From an uncultured Pelagibacteraceae bacterium (GTDB lineage: Bacteria > Pseudomonadota > Alphaproteobacteria > Pelagibacterales > Pelagibacteraceae), in assembly GCA_902604975.1 (NCBI GenBank), contig CACLAY010000001.1:62001-126000 (forward strand): a stretch of DNA of 64,000 bases. Direction: 5' to 3'. Both the position numbers and the translations under genes were made by a program. A model generated the notes under the pieces. The model ran no database searches, was not told the origin of the DNA, and saw only the letters and a program-made list of their open reading frames with translations. Shown here piece after piece: positions 1 through 8,534 of this stretch. How positions within the stretch are numbered: position 1 is the first letter of the stretch; every line of letters begins with the position of its first letter.

Positions 1-1
1 T

Positions 2-394
2 TTAGCAAATATGACTAGAACAACACTTGCCATAAATGAACTTAAGAACAACAATTTACCGTACATAGTTTGTTTTACTGATCCAACTGCTGGTGGAATA
101 ACTGCCTCTTTTTCAATGTTAGGAGATATTCATCTTGCTGAACCTGGATGCCTAATAGCATTTGCAGGAAAAAGAGTAATTCAAGCAACGGTTAAGGAAG
201 AATTAAGTTCTGATTTTCAAACAGCTGAATTTGTTGAGAAACATGGCTTTGTTGACAGAGTTGTTCAAAGAAAAGATATTCAAAAAGAAGTGGGGAACCT
301 TCTATCGATATTACTTAGAAAAAATTCTGATATACATTTAGAAAACTTAAATGAAACTTCAGAAACTAATATCCAAACTAGAGAAGCATCATAA
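2..394 (+). CDS. accD: acetyl-CoA carboxylase carboxyltransferase subunit beta, 3' part
   Basis: C-terminal part of the carboxyltransferase beta subunit, which with AccA transfers CO2 from carboxybiotin to acetyl-CoA to give malonyl-CoA for fatty acid synthesis. The frame is open back to base 2, so the gene starts before the window and the ATG at 11 is internal. The crotonase-fold core is clear: DPTAGGITASF followed by PGCLIAFAGKRVI, then the FVEKHGFVDRVV helix. The N-terminal zinc ribbon of the family would lie off the window. The last 44 bases overlap folC in another frame, and accD-folC is a common alphaproteobacterial pair. Confidence 0.95.
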   Translation, partial: LANMTRTTLAINELKNNNLPYIVCFTDPTAGGITASFSMLGDIHLAEPGCLIAFAGKRVIQATVKEELSSDFQTAEFVEKHGFVDRVVQRKDIQKEVGNLLSILLRKNSDIHLENLNETSETNIQTREAS

Positions 395-1616
395 AAAAAA
401 ACTAGATTTATCTCTAGGAAGAACTTTTAATCTCTTAAAAAAACTTGGAAATCCACAAGATAAATTAAAAAATGTAGTCACAGTTGTTGGAACTAATGCT
501 AAAGCAAGCATGTGCTATAGTCTTAAGTCAATACTAAACCAAGCTGGATATAAAACTAATCTTTATACTTCTCCCCACCTACTCTCTTATACGGAAAGAT
601 ACGTTTTTGATGATAAAGAGATAAATGAAGAAGATTTAATAGAATTACTGACTGGTGTTGAAAAGACTTTAGGAGATGACAATGCAACATTATTTGAAAT
701 TTTAACCTGTGCATTTTTAAAATATGCTGAAAATTTCAAAGATAATGTTAATATTATAGAAGCAGGATTATTTCATCAATTTGATAGTACAAATGTTTTT
801 AAGGAAAATTTAATGACGCTCATTGGTGTCATTCATAATGATCACTTTCAATGGCTTAAAAATAAATCAATTGAAGGAGTGATATATGAAAAAACAGCTA
901 AACTTTTAAACTCAAATATATTTATTAATAAACAAGTCAATAATGAAATAAGAGATAAGATAGAAAAATCATTAGAAAATAATTCATCAAATAAATATTT
1001 TTTTGATAAAGATTTTAATATTGCAAAATCCGAAAATGGATTTATTCAATATCAAGATCAATTAGGAGAATTAATATTACCTGAATTAAGTATTCTTGGG
1101 GATCATCAATTATATAATGTTAGTACCTCAATTGCTGCATCTAGAAAGATTTTTAATATTAAAGATGAATATATTTTAAGTGGTGTCAAAAATATTTCAT
1201 TAAAAGCAAGACTTGAAGAGATAAAATCTGGTAAATTAAAAGATATTGCAGGTAATAATAAACTTATAATTGATGGTGGTCACAACATTAGCGCAAGTTT
1301 TTCTATTGCTAATTGGATTAAAAATCAAAATGAAGAAGTAAACCTTATCGTGGGCATGATGAAAGACAAGGAACATGAAGAATTTATAAAAGCTTTTGAA
1401 AATATTGTAAATTCAATTACTTTAATTGATATTCCTAATCAAAATGGCGCGATTTCAAAGGAAGATTTTAGAAAAAAGTTAGATAATTTAAAATTAAATT
1501 TGAAACTTTCTAATGGTATTGAAGATAGTATAAAATCATTATCAAATAATAAAAACACAATCATACTTTTTGTTGGTTCACTATATCTTGCTGGAGAGAT
1601 TTTAAGCTTAAATTAG
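351..1616 (+). CDS. folC: folylpolyglutamate synthase / dihydrofolate synthase
   Basis: Mur-ligase-family enzyme that adds glutamate to dihydropteroate or folate using ATP. It has the family layout: an N-terminal ATP-binding domain with TVVGTNAKAS (residues 44-53), the SPHLLSYTERY segment, EAGLFHQFDSTN, an EK pair at YEKTAKLL that fits the carbamylated-lysine region, and a C-terminal domain with IDGGHNISAS. At 421 aa the length is normal. The P-loop is odd: the usual GTNGKGS reads GTNAKAS, replacing two glycines by alanine. The start at 351 overlaps accD by 44 bases and gives a normal N-terminus. The 3' end overlaps convergent trxA by 4 bases. Confidence 0.93.
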   Translation: MKLQKLISKLEKHHKKKLDLSLGRTFNLLKKLGNPQDKLKNVVTVVGTNAKASMCYSLKSILNQAGYKTNLYTSPHLLSYTERYVFDDKEINEEDLIELLTGVEKTLGDDNATLFEILTCAFLKYAENFKDNVNIIEAGLFHQFDSTNVFKENLMTLIGVIHNDHFQWLKNKSIEGVIYEKTAKLLNSNIFINKQVNNEIRDKIEKSLENNSSNKYFFDKDFNIAKSENGFIQYQDQLGELILPELSILGDHQLYNVSTSIAASRKIFNIKDEYILSGVKNISLKARLEEIKSGKLKDIAGNNKLIIDGGHNISASFSIANWIKNQNEEVNLIVGMMKDKEHEEFIKAFENIVNSITLIDIPNQNGAISKEDFRKKLDNLKLNLKLSNGIEDSIKSLSNNKNTIILFVGSLYLAGEILSLN

Positions 1617-1930
1617 ATATTTTCTTTTATCCAAGAAACAATTTCACTTTTTGGAACCGCTCCAACCTTAGTTGAAACATGGTTTCCATCTTTCATCAAA
1701 ATCATCGTAGGAATTCCTCGAACACCATATTTTGTTGGCGTATTTGGCTCCTCATCAATGTTATGTTTTGCTACAGATAATTGGTCAGACATTTCATTTG
1801 AAATTTCTTCCAAGCTGGGAGCCACCATATGACATGGACCGCACCATTCTGCCCAAAAATCACAGATTAATATCTTATTATCTTTAACTAACTGATCAAA
1901 ACTTTCGTCTGTAGATTTTACTGTTGCCAT
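1613..1930 (-). CDS. trxA: thioredoxin
   Basis: Small cytoplasmic dithiol-disulfide oxidoreductase of 105 aa, the usual size. The redox motif WCGPC is at residues 29-33, preceded by FWAE. The cis-proline strand reads GIPTMILMKDG. It is a general reductant, for example for ribonucleotide reductase and methionine sulfoxide reductase. It converges on folC with a 4-base overlap. In many alphaproteobacteria trxA lies between folC and addA-addB; here the genes on its other side are different nucleases. Confidence 0.97.
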   Translation of the reverse strand: MATVKSTDESFDQLVKDNKILICDFWAEWCGPCHMVAPSLEEISNEMSDQLSVAKHNIDEEPNTPTKYGVRGIPTMILMKDGNHVSTKVGAVPKSEIVSWIKENI

Positions 1931-1972
1931 ATAAGTTTTATATAAATTAATTTTATTTATTCAATAGTTAAA

Positions 1973-1998
1973 AATGTATAAATTGAATTTTATACATT
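1973..1998 (-). terminator. AT-only hairpin at the 3' end of the exonuclease gene
   Basis: A perfect 10-bp inverted repeat, AATGTATAAA and TTTATACATT, with a 6-nt loop. Read on the minus strand it overlaps the stop codon of the exonuclease I-like gene and runs into TTTT. This fits an intrinsic terminator in an AT-rich genome. The stem has only one G-C pair at each arm, so strength is uncertain. Confidence 0.4.
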
Positions 1999-3430
1999 AA
2001 ACATTCTCGTACTTTTTTTGAATAGACATTGCATAATTATTAAATTCATCGAGTAGAGCTAACTTTTCATTGTCATTCTCATTAGTATATTTTTCTCTTA
2101 AAGTATCAATTTCGTTATATAAAGTAGGTATTGTCCACCATTTCTCTTTTCTTTCGCTAAGTATTCTTTTAGCTATATCTCTTCTAATAGACTTGTACAT
2201 AGAATTTGGAAGTATCTCCGGAGCTTCTTGAAATATAATTTTTTTACCAAAACTAACTAATCTATCATCTTCAAACTTATCAAGTAAATTTAATTTCTCT
2301 TTCCATGGAGCTTCATGCCAACTTGGGAACAGGGCAGTATCTTTATTTGATGTAAATTTTGAATAAATACTTTCCTCTGCATATATATCTTCTTGAGATT
2401 TTGATTGTTCTTTTTCTTCTGCAACCTCACGAAGTGCGGTCAAAATATTTTGAGAAAACTGTTCGTTATTTTGAACAAACTCCGCTCTTTTTTTAATTAC
2501 GTTTTTATCTAGTTTATTATATGGTTCAATATTCAAACCATATTTTGCATCAATTATTATTGGCGCTTTGTTTGATCTAACTGTTCTTAAAAACTTGGGT
2601 GTTTTTTTCATCTCTGTTTTTAATTCATTTATAGATTTATTGATCAATGGTTGAATTTCTGTTCTAAGATCTATTGTGTAATACCATCCTTGATAAATAG
2701 GATGCATACAATATTTCGCATGTAACGGAACAACTAAATGAAGTCTAGACTTTCCATAATAATATTCATTTAAAGTTATAATTTCTCCTTTTTTTATAAT
2801 TGTTTCGGTGTTAGATTTATTTGCAGTGCTTAAAAAAGACTCCCAAGTATGTTCTTGTTTTTCTTTTACAATTTTCAAAACCTTTGCAGTAAGTTCTGCA
2901 TCAGCTAAAGCTGAGTGTGCATCACTTGCATCTATACCTTGCATTTGAGCTAGAGATGCTAGTTTAAATACAGGATTATTTTTTTCATTAATTTCAGTTT
3001 CTAAAACTGTAGGGTCTACTGCATATGCAGCTCTTGCAATATTTATTCCATCATGTCTGGTATTAGGAGCGGAATTTGTCAAATAAGGATACCTAATACT
3101 TTTGAAAAATTCTTTTCTTATCATCTCTTCGTCGAAATTTAGCGAACTCCACCCTAAGAAAATAGCAGGGCTCCATTTTTTAAAAATTTTTTCAACTTGT
3201 CCAAGCATTTGGTAATGGCTTAGATTTGTTTGAGTAAGTTGTTTAATTGATGTCTTATTAACTATTAAAGCTGCCGCTTGAAAAATCTCAGTTTCATGAA
3301 GTCTACATCGAAGATTAAATCTATCTTTTTCTTTGAAATTCTCATCAAATAATATTCCACCAATTTCTATAATGCTACCAAAGTCAGTGCTGGCACTCGA
3401 TGATTCTATGTCCCAAATTGCTAAATTCAT
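1997..3430 (-). CDS. sbcB: exodeoxyribonuclease I-like DEDDh exonuclease
   Basis: Probable 3'-5' single-strand DNA exonuclease of the ExoI (SbcB) family, acting in recombination and mismatch repair. The N-terminal DEDDh domain is clear: D7 and E9 in WDIES, the ExoII-type segment LGWSSLNFDEEMIRKEF, the ExoI-typical RHDGINIARAAYAVDP, and the last motif DAHSALADAEL with catalytic H and D. The remaining ~270 residues correspond to the ExoI C-terminal half and are rich in Lys and Glu; the end is helical and charged. At 477 aa it matches E. coli ExoI in size. It is followed on the same strand by trxA and preceded by two more DNA-processing genes. Confidence 0.85.
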   Translation of the reverse strand: MNLAIWDIESSSASTDFGSIIEIGGILFDENFKEKDRFNLRCRLHETEIFQAAALIVNKTSIKQLTQTNLSHYQMLGQVEKIFKKWSPAIFLGWSSLNFDEEMIRKEFFKSIRYPYLTNSAPNTRHDGINIARAAYAVDPTVLETEINEKNNPVFKLASLAQMQGIDASDAHSALADAELTAKVLKIVKEKQEHTWESFLSTANKSNTETIIKKGEIITLNEYYYGKSRLHLVVPLHAKYCMHPIYQGWYYTIDLRTEIQPLINKSINELKTEMKKTPKFLRTVRSNKAPIIIDAKYGLNIEPYNKLDKNVIKKRAEFVQNNEQFSQNILTALREVAEEKEQSKSQEDIYAEESIYSKFTSNKDTALFPSWHEAPWKEKLNLLDKFEDDRLVSFGKKIIFQEAPEILPNSMYKSIRRDIAKRILSERKEKWWTIPTLYNEIDTLREKYTNENDNEKLALLDEFNNYAMSIQKKYENV

Positions 3431-3554
3431 ATTGTTAACCTCAAATTAGCTATGTTTTGATGGGTTTTTGGAAAGTTTTTTAAGACTAAACATTTGCATC
3501 TAAACAAGTAGCTTATAGTTAGTTTCTTCTGTTCTATGTATTGGTTGGTTAAAG

Positions 3555-4241
3555 TCAAGCTATATTATTCATTTCATAAAATTTTTTGACCCTACCCATA
3601 AATAAATTTTGATACATCTCTAATTCTGCACCTTCAATTTTAAATTCTTGAAATAGAATATCTTTTGTACAGAGTAAAATTATCCCCGCTTTCATTTTTG
3701 TTCCATGTACCACATCATGAGCTAAAGTATATGCTCCAAGTTGTAAGAAATAATCTTGAATATAATCTGTTTTTTTAGGTTTATTGCTCTGCTTAAAATC
3801 TATTATGACATCTTTGCCCTGATAAATTCCAATTAAATCTGCAGTTCCAGCATATTGCTCTGGATAATAAATAGTTTCTTCCATCCCATAAATTTCATCT
3901 AATTTATTGTTTACCCCCTTTTCAATTATTTCTTTGGCCATATTTTTATATTGTTCATTACTTTCAAAAAAGCTTTCGTTAATTCTTCCTCTTAAATAAT
4001 CTTCAATATAAGAGTGCATTGACGTTCCTCTTGAAGATGCTTCTGTTTTAATTCTATTTGCTTCCTTAAAACCTACCCGCTCCTGCCAATTTTTGATAGC
4101 TGCCTTTTCCTCTTCAGATTTAGTAGCACTTAAAATTGTTGTCACACTTGGAAGTTTTTCTTCTCCTAAAGAGTATTTCCTATAACCATCTTCAATTGAT
4201 CTTGTAGATTTTGGATAAATAAATTTATTACTCCACTTCAT
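3555..4241 (-). CDS. PD-(D/E)XK nuclease resembling mitochondrial MGME1
   Basis: Predicted single-strand DNA exonuclease of the RecB/Cas4-like PD-(D/E)XK superfamily. Visible elements are LPSVTTIL (30-37), an invariant His in RGTSMHSYIE (71-80), Glu121/122 in MEETIYYPE, the catalytic GTADLIGIY (D135) and VIDFKQSNKPK (D148, K150), then QLGAYTLA. The order and spacing closely resemble MGME1 of animal mitochondria (VIDWKTSEKPK, Y-I-G-x-x-D, LPSVT). At 228 aa it is essentially the bare nuclease domain. It lies 11 bases downstream of rmuC and upstream of the ExoI-like gene, so a DNA recombination or repair role is likely. Confidence 0.8.
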   Translation of the reverse strand: MKWSNKFIYPKSTRSIEDGYRKYSLGEEKLPSVTTILSATKSEEEKAAIKNWQERVGFKEANRIKTEASSRGTSMHSYIEDYLRGRINESFFESNEQYKNMAKEIIEKGVNNKLDEIYGMEETIYYPEQYAGTADLIGIYQGKDVIIDFKQSNKPKKTDYIQDYFLQLGAYTLAHDVVHGTKMKAGIILLCTKDILFQEFKIEGAELEMYQNLFMGRVKKFYEMNNIA

Positions 4242-4252
4242 TCATCTAAGCT

Positions 4253-5362
4253 TTAGGAAACTTTTCGTTTGTCTACTTGCTCATAATTACTCGCACCTGA
4301 AGGCGAGTCTGGATCTGGATCATCATCCTCATTAGGGTTTTTTATAGAGTCTATACTTCTATTGATCGCTCTAGCATCTTTGCCAAAGCTATCAACAACA
4401 GACATTGCTTCTTCTAATTTTTTCCTTAAAACTAAAACATTATTAAAATGCATATTAAATCTAGTACTAATCTTTTTTAAATGGTCATAAATTTCTGATG
4501 CGTGTTTCTTAATTCTTAAGCTTTGAAAGCCCATATGAAGTGACTGTAAATAACCAGATAAATTGTTAGGGCCCATAATAGTTACTTTATATTTTTTCAT
4601 TATTTCTTGAGTTAATAATTCTTTTGTAGTTGGGTCTTGATAGTTTGCTAGTTCTAAAAATAAACTCTCAGTTGGTGCATAAACTATTGCAAAATCTGTC
4701 GTTTTAGGTGGTACGATATATTTTTCGTTCACACTTTTTGCTTTTTCTTTAAAAGCTCTAGCAAGTTTGGTTCTTGCATCAGCCATAGCTTTCTTATCAT
4801 CTTCCTGATGAGCATCTTGGATGGCCTTAAATCTTTCAACTGGAAAGTGGCTATCAACTGGAACTAAAATCCCATCTTGAAGTTTAATTGCAAATTCAAC
4901 ATTTTCACCAGTATCCTCTTTCATTTTTACATTTGATGAGTATTGAGATGATGGCAACAAATCCTTAATCAGGGAGCCCAAACTAAACTCAGCTAAGGTT
5001 CCATACTTTTTAACACCTGCCAATATTTGATTAATGCCCTTCTGACTTTCATTCAAATTTTCAACTTGATTATTAAAAGCTGAAACTTTTTCATTAACAG
5101 AGGTTAATGCTTGTGTCATATCCCTTGTTACATCTTTTGATAAAGAATTAAATGAAGAAGACATATTGGTCATCTGAGTATTCAAAGATGACGAAATACT
5201 ATTAATTTGCAAATTTAATGCCTCTTTTAGAGAATTAATTTCCTCATTCTTGTTTTCTTTTTCGATATCAAAATTTTTTAATGCTTTTGATAGTTTGTAT
5301 AGTAAAAAAAGACCAATAATAATTATTGAAATTAGCAACAAAATTAATATTAACGATTCCAT
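4253..5362 (-). CDS. rmuC: RmuC-family DNA recombination protein
   Basis: RmuC family protein, linked in E. coli to limiting inversions between short inverted repeats. The start codon at 5362 opens an N-terminal membrane helix (residues 3-22, Leu/Ile rich). A coiled coil follows at ~30-115, then the conserved PD-(D/E)XK-like core with YGTLAEFSLGSLIKDLLP, VPVDSHFPVERF and DFAIVYAPTESLFLEL, and a helical C-terminus ending in a short acidic DDDPDPDSP tail. At 369 aa it is of normal length. It heads a minus-strand run with the MGME1-like and ExoI-like genes and is divergent from the ATPase gene at 5445. Confidence 0.9.
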   Translation of the reverse strand: MESLILILLLISIIIIGLFLLYKLSKALKNFDIEKENKNEEINSLKEALNLQINSISSSLNTQMTNMSSSFNSLSKDVTRDMTQALTSVNEKVSAFNNQVENLNESQKGINQILAGVKKYGTLAEFSLGSLIKDLLPSSQYSSNVKMKEDTGENVEFAIKLQDGILVPVDSHFPVERFKAIQDAHQEDDKKAMADARTKLARAFKEKAKSVNEKYIVPPKTTDFAIVYAPTESLFLELANYQDPTTKELLTQEIMKKYKVTIMGPNNLSGYLQSLHMGFQSLRIKKHASEIYDHLKKISTRFNMHFNNVLVLRKKLEEAMSVVDSFGKDARAINRSIDSIKNPNEDDDPDPDSPSGASNYEQVDKRKVS

Positions 5363-5444
5363 AACCTCTTAGTATATACTAAAAATATATTTTCAACGAT
5401 ATATATAGTTGAATAAATTTAATTGAGATTTTACTAAAGTATAT
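5363..5444. promoter_or_regulatory. divergent promoter region with two inverted repeats
   Basis: This 82-base spacer separates rmuC (minus) from the ATPase gene (plus). It contains a perfect 14-bp palindrome TTAGTATATACTAA (5369-5382) and a second dyad TTCAAC (5392-5397) / GTTGAA (5408-5413). For the plus strand TTGAAT (5409-5414), a 17-base gap and TACTAA (5432-5437) could be -35 and -10 elements, which would place the transcript start very near the ATG at 5445. The dyads look like operator sites; no regulator can be named. Confidence 0.4.
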
Positions 5445-7361
5445 ATGTTAACAAAATTAGGATTAGATAATTTTAAAGTTTTTGAGAAAAAACAAGAGCT
5501 TAATTTTGGTAAAAAATTTACTTTAATTTATGGAAGTAATTCTTCAGGTAAAAGTAGTTTATTTCAAGCGATTCAAATAATAAAAGAAACATTAAATACT
5601 CCAGATTCCGGCTTTAAATATTTAGGTATTCAAGGGGAAATGAACGATTTTATTAACAAAAAAGATAGGTCAAAAGAAAAAAAAATGAAAATTTTCTTTG
5701 AGGCCGAAATTTCTTTTGCAAACTCGATAAGGTCCTTCCCAGTGGGGATGGGTTATGGTTTTCAAAATATTTCAAGAATATTAGATAATTACCAAAATGT
5801 TATATATCCAATAAAATTGGGAGTAGAAATAATAGTTAAATTAGAAAAAGACGATACTAAACTTGAAAATATATCATTTAAATTAAAATTTGACTACGAT
5901 TTTTTAGGCAAAAAAAAAGGAATTTTAGACAGTGAAGCAGATTCAGTAAAAAAAAGAATAAAGGAAAGATCAAATTATATCGATACAAAGGAAATACTTA
6001 TTTTAGAACTTGAATATTTAGAAAAATTACAAAGAAAAAATGTGAAAAAATATTTTCCTCACTTTAGAGGAAAAATAGACAACAGTTTAATTAAAAATTT
6101 TTCAATTTATAAAACAAAAAATGTTATAGAGGACAAACTTTTTTGGTATGATTGGTGGGAATTTACAAGAAAATTCATCACCGAATCTGAAACCGAAGAA
6201 AAATTATTAGAAAAAGAGAGATATGCTGAAATAAGAAGAATAAAAAAAAAAATATCATTACTTAAGAAAGAAAAGGAGAAATTATTTACAATAAGAGACG
6301 ATGAAAAAATTAAAAATTTAGAAATAGAAATTAAAAAAATTGATCGAAGTTTAAAAGAAGAAGGATCATATAGAGATAGAAACTTCCAAAGAAGTTTTCC
6401 AATTGAAATAATTAGAATTCTTAAACAGTTAAAAACATTTGATAAATTTAGATCATTTATGATTAAAGATTTGAAAGAAAATCTTAACTTTACATCATCA
6501 TATATTGATTTTTCAAGAAATGTTGGACAAATGTTTGACTCTGGTTATGCATTTAGAACTTTAAAGGCTGAAGGGAATACAATATTAGAAAAGATTTCAA
6601 ACTCTCTTAGGTTTGGAAGATTATATGGTAGACAAGCTCGACTGCCACTAACAAATATTTCAAGAGTGCCTGAGATCTTTTTAACAATGCTAAATAGGCA
6701 AGTTTTCAAAAATATTTACACAGTTCATAGTACTGAGTCTGAGTTTAATGACTCTTATCGGTTGAGACAGGAAAATTATAAAAGCGTTGGGAGAGATGGA
6801 AAAAATACTCCTTATATACTAATAAAAGACAGAAAAACTCTCGCATCTGTAAACAAAGTTCTGGAGAATGCTATGAACATTAAATTATCATTATCCAAAG
6901 GAAGACTTCAAGGTGAAAATCATTTTATATTCAAAGCAAAAGATAGTTTTTCTGGTGAGATGAATGATACAATAAAGATGAAACTTGCGGGTAAGGGTTT
7001 TAATTCAATCATTCCTTATTTAACAGAAATTATGATGCATGAAAATTGTATGATATTACTTGAGGAGATTGAAAATTCTCTACATCCTAGAATAATAAGT
7101 CCATTAATTGATAGCCTTCTCACAATAACAAATAAAAACAAATATGTGCTTGAAACGCACAGCAAACATATAATATTAAAATTACAACAACTTGTTAAAA
7201 ATAAAAAAATTAATAAGGAAGATGTTGCTGTTAATTACATTGAAAGAGGAAGAGATGGTTCTAAAATAAATCATATTCCTTTAGACGATAACGGTGATTT
7301 TACAGTCTCATGGCCAGAAGGTGGATTTTTTCCAGAGGAATCTAAAATAATTTTAGGCTAA
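5445..7361 (+). CDS. SMC/RecF/OLD-type AAA ATPase
   Basis: ABC-like ATPase of 638 aa. Walker A is GSNSSGKSS (residues 30-38) directly after the LTKLGLDNFKVF strand that starts RecF/OLD-type heads. Residues ~170-320 are rich in Lys, Glu and Ile and probably form a coiled coil. The second head half carries a signature-like MKLAGKGFNSIIPYL, then Walker B ILLEEIENSLHP (~538-548) and a D-loop/H-loop region LETHSKHI. No Toprim domain follows the ATPase, unlike classical OLD or GajA. The next gene begins 5 bases later, so the two are surely co-transcribed. Such ATPase-plus-partner pairs are common in phage defence, but no specific system is recognised. The gene is strikingly Lys/Asn/Ile rich. Confidence 0.85.
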   Translation: MLTKLGLDNFKVFEKKQELNFGKKFTLIYGSNSSGKSSLFQAIQIIKETLNTPDSGFKYLGIQGEMNDFINKKDRSKEKKMKIFFEAEISFANSIRSFPVGMGYGFQNISRILDNYQNVIYPIKLGVEIIVKLEKDDTKLENISFKLKFDYDFLGKKKGILDSEADSVKKRIKERSNYIDTKEILILELEYLEKLQRKNVKKYFPHFRGKIDNSLIKNFSIYKTKNVIEDKLFWYDWWEFTRKFITESETEEKLLEKERYAEIRRIKKKISLLKKEKEKLFTIRDDEKIKNLEIEIKKIDRSLKEEGSYRDRNFQRSFPIEIIRILKQLKTFDKFRSFMIKDLKENLNFTSSYIDFSRNVGQMFDSGYAFRTLKAEGNTILEKISNSLRFGRLYGRQARLPLTNISRVPEIFLTMLNRQVFKNIYTVHSTESEFNDSYRLRQENYKSVGRDGKNTPYILIKDRKTLASVNKVLENAMNIKLSLSKGRLQGENHFIFKAKDSFSGEMNDTIKMKLAGKGFNSIIPYLTEIMMHENCMILLEEIENSLHPRIISPLIDSLLTITNKNKYVLETHSKHIILKLQQLVKNKKINKEDVAVNYIERGRDGSKINHIPLDDNGDFTVSWPEGGFFPEESKIILG

Positions 7362-7366
7362 AATTT

Positions 7367-8500
7367 ATGGTTCAGAAACTCTCAATTGATCCCAAAATTT
7401 TAGATTATAAATTTTTAGAAAATTCACTCAATAAGATTGATAAAGGATTTCAAAATTTAACTGAAATAAAAAAAATGGAAAATCCAACAATTTTTTTAAA
7501 TAGTCAAATTGCAGATGAATTAATTAAAAATATGAGTGAATTAAAAATTTTATTAAACAACAAAGTAAGTGATGGTGAAGAGTTTAGAAAACTTTCAAAC
7601 ACCAGTAATAAAATCGAGATACATCTTCAATCATTATTAAACTCACCAGAAAAAGTTTATAAATTTAATGATAAAAATATTAGTAAACTAGAGTTTAAAA
7701 AATTTATCACTTTTTTATTTGAAAAATTCGGACTCTCTTTTTTAGATTTTGTTTTACTAAGTTCTAAAATAAATTCAGGATTTCTTGAAATAGATAATTA
7801 TTTAGCTGAATATTTAGAAAATAAATCTCAAATAAATAGAGATTTTAGTTTGAGAAAAGATATAAAAAATTTTATAGATTTTGAAAGAAAGATTTTAGAG
7901 ACATTAGGTTTACATGGACATGATGAAAATGAAAAGCTATTCTTAATTAATCCTGGTATTTTAAGAAAAATTGACAATAACGATAAAAATTATTTAGGTT
8001 TATTAATCACAATTAAGTCTATCTGCTGTTATTTTTACAAAAAAATTGATATATTCAAACTTAGACCAAAAATAGTTGTTATAACTGATAACGCAAATTA
8101 TGTTGGAAAAGAGAATTCTTTAAGAATTAAATTTTTAAAAGAATTCGAAGATTTAGAAAAGCATATCAGCGTTGATTTAATAGTCCTTAATAGATGGGAA
8201 AAAAAATCACAATCTGAGCAAAGATTTATTTTTTCATCAAATGAGGTTGGTTATGGACTAAATATTGAGATAGATTTTATGGCTACAGGTAAATTCGGAT
8301 CAAAAAAAGATGATTTAAAATTCATTGAAAATAATTATAAACAATTAAAAGTTGTAAAGTCTGGTATTTTAAAGGAAATTATAAGTTCAAATTTAAAAGA
8401 ATTTTTGAGGAATAATATCATTAATAAAGTGAATAATAATGAAAATAGCCTTAAAAATCCAATATTTAGGGAAATTTTACAAAAATATAATAATAGTTAG
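7367..8500 (+). CDS. unknown partner protein of the ATPase
   Basis: Protein of 377 aa with no family I can name. No signal peptide or membrane helix is apparent. The first ~180 residues are helical and charged, including IHLQSLLNSPEK and a Phe-rich stretch KKFITFLFEKFGLSFLDFVLL. The C-terminal part looks like an alpha/beta domain with PKIVVITDNANYV (234-246), VDLIVLNRWEKKSQSEQ and RFIFSSNEVGYGLN (286-299). The last two segments faintly recall R-x-I-x-T-N-x(n)-G-x-G signatures of phospholipase-D-like effector domains, but the His is absent and I do not rely on this. Its position 5 bases after the ATPase implies a functional pair in which this could be the effector. Confidence 0.8.
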   Translation: MVQKLSIDPKILDYKFLENSLNKIDKGFQNLTEIKKMENPTIFLNSQIADELIKNMSELKILLNNKVSDGEEFRKLSNTSNKIEIHLQSLLNSPEKVYKFNDKNISKLEFKKFITFLFEKFGLSFLDFVLLSSKINSGFLEIDNYLAEYLENKSQINRDFSLRKDIKNFIDFERKILETLGLHGHDENEKLFLINPGILRKIDNNDKNYLGLLITIKSICCYFYKKIDIFKLRPKIVVITDNANYVGKENSLRIKFLKEFEDLEKHISVDLIVLNRWEKKSQSEQRFIFSSNEVGYGLNIEIDFMATGKFGSKKDDLKFIENNYKQLKVVKSGILKEIISSNLKEFLRNNIINKVNNNENSLKNPIFREILQKYNNS

Positions 8501-8534
8501 TTGAAAATTTTCTCATAAGTTTTATATAAAGTAT

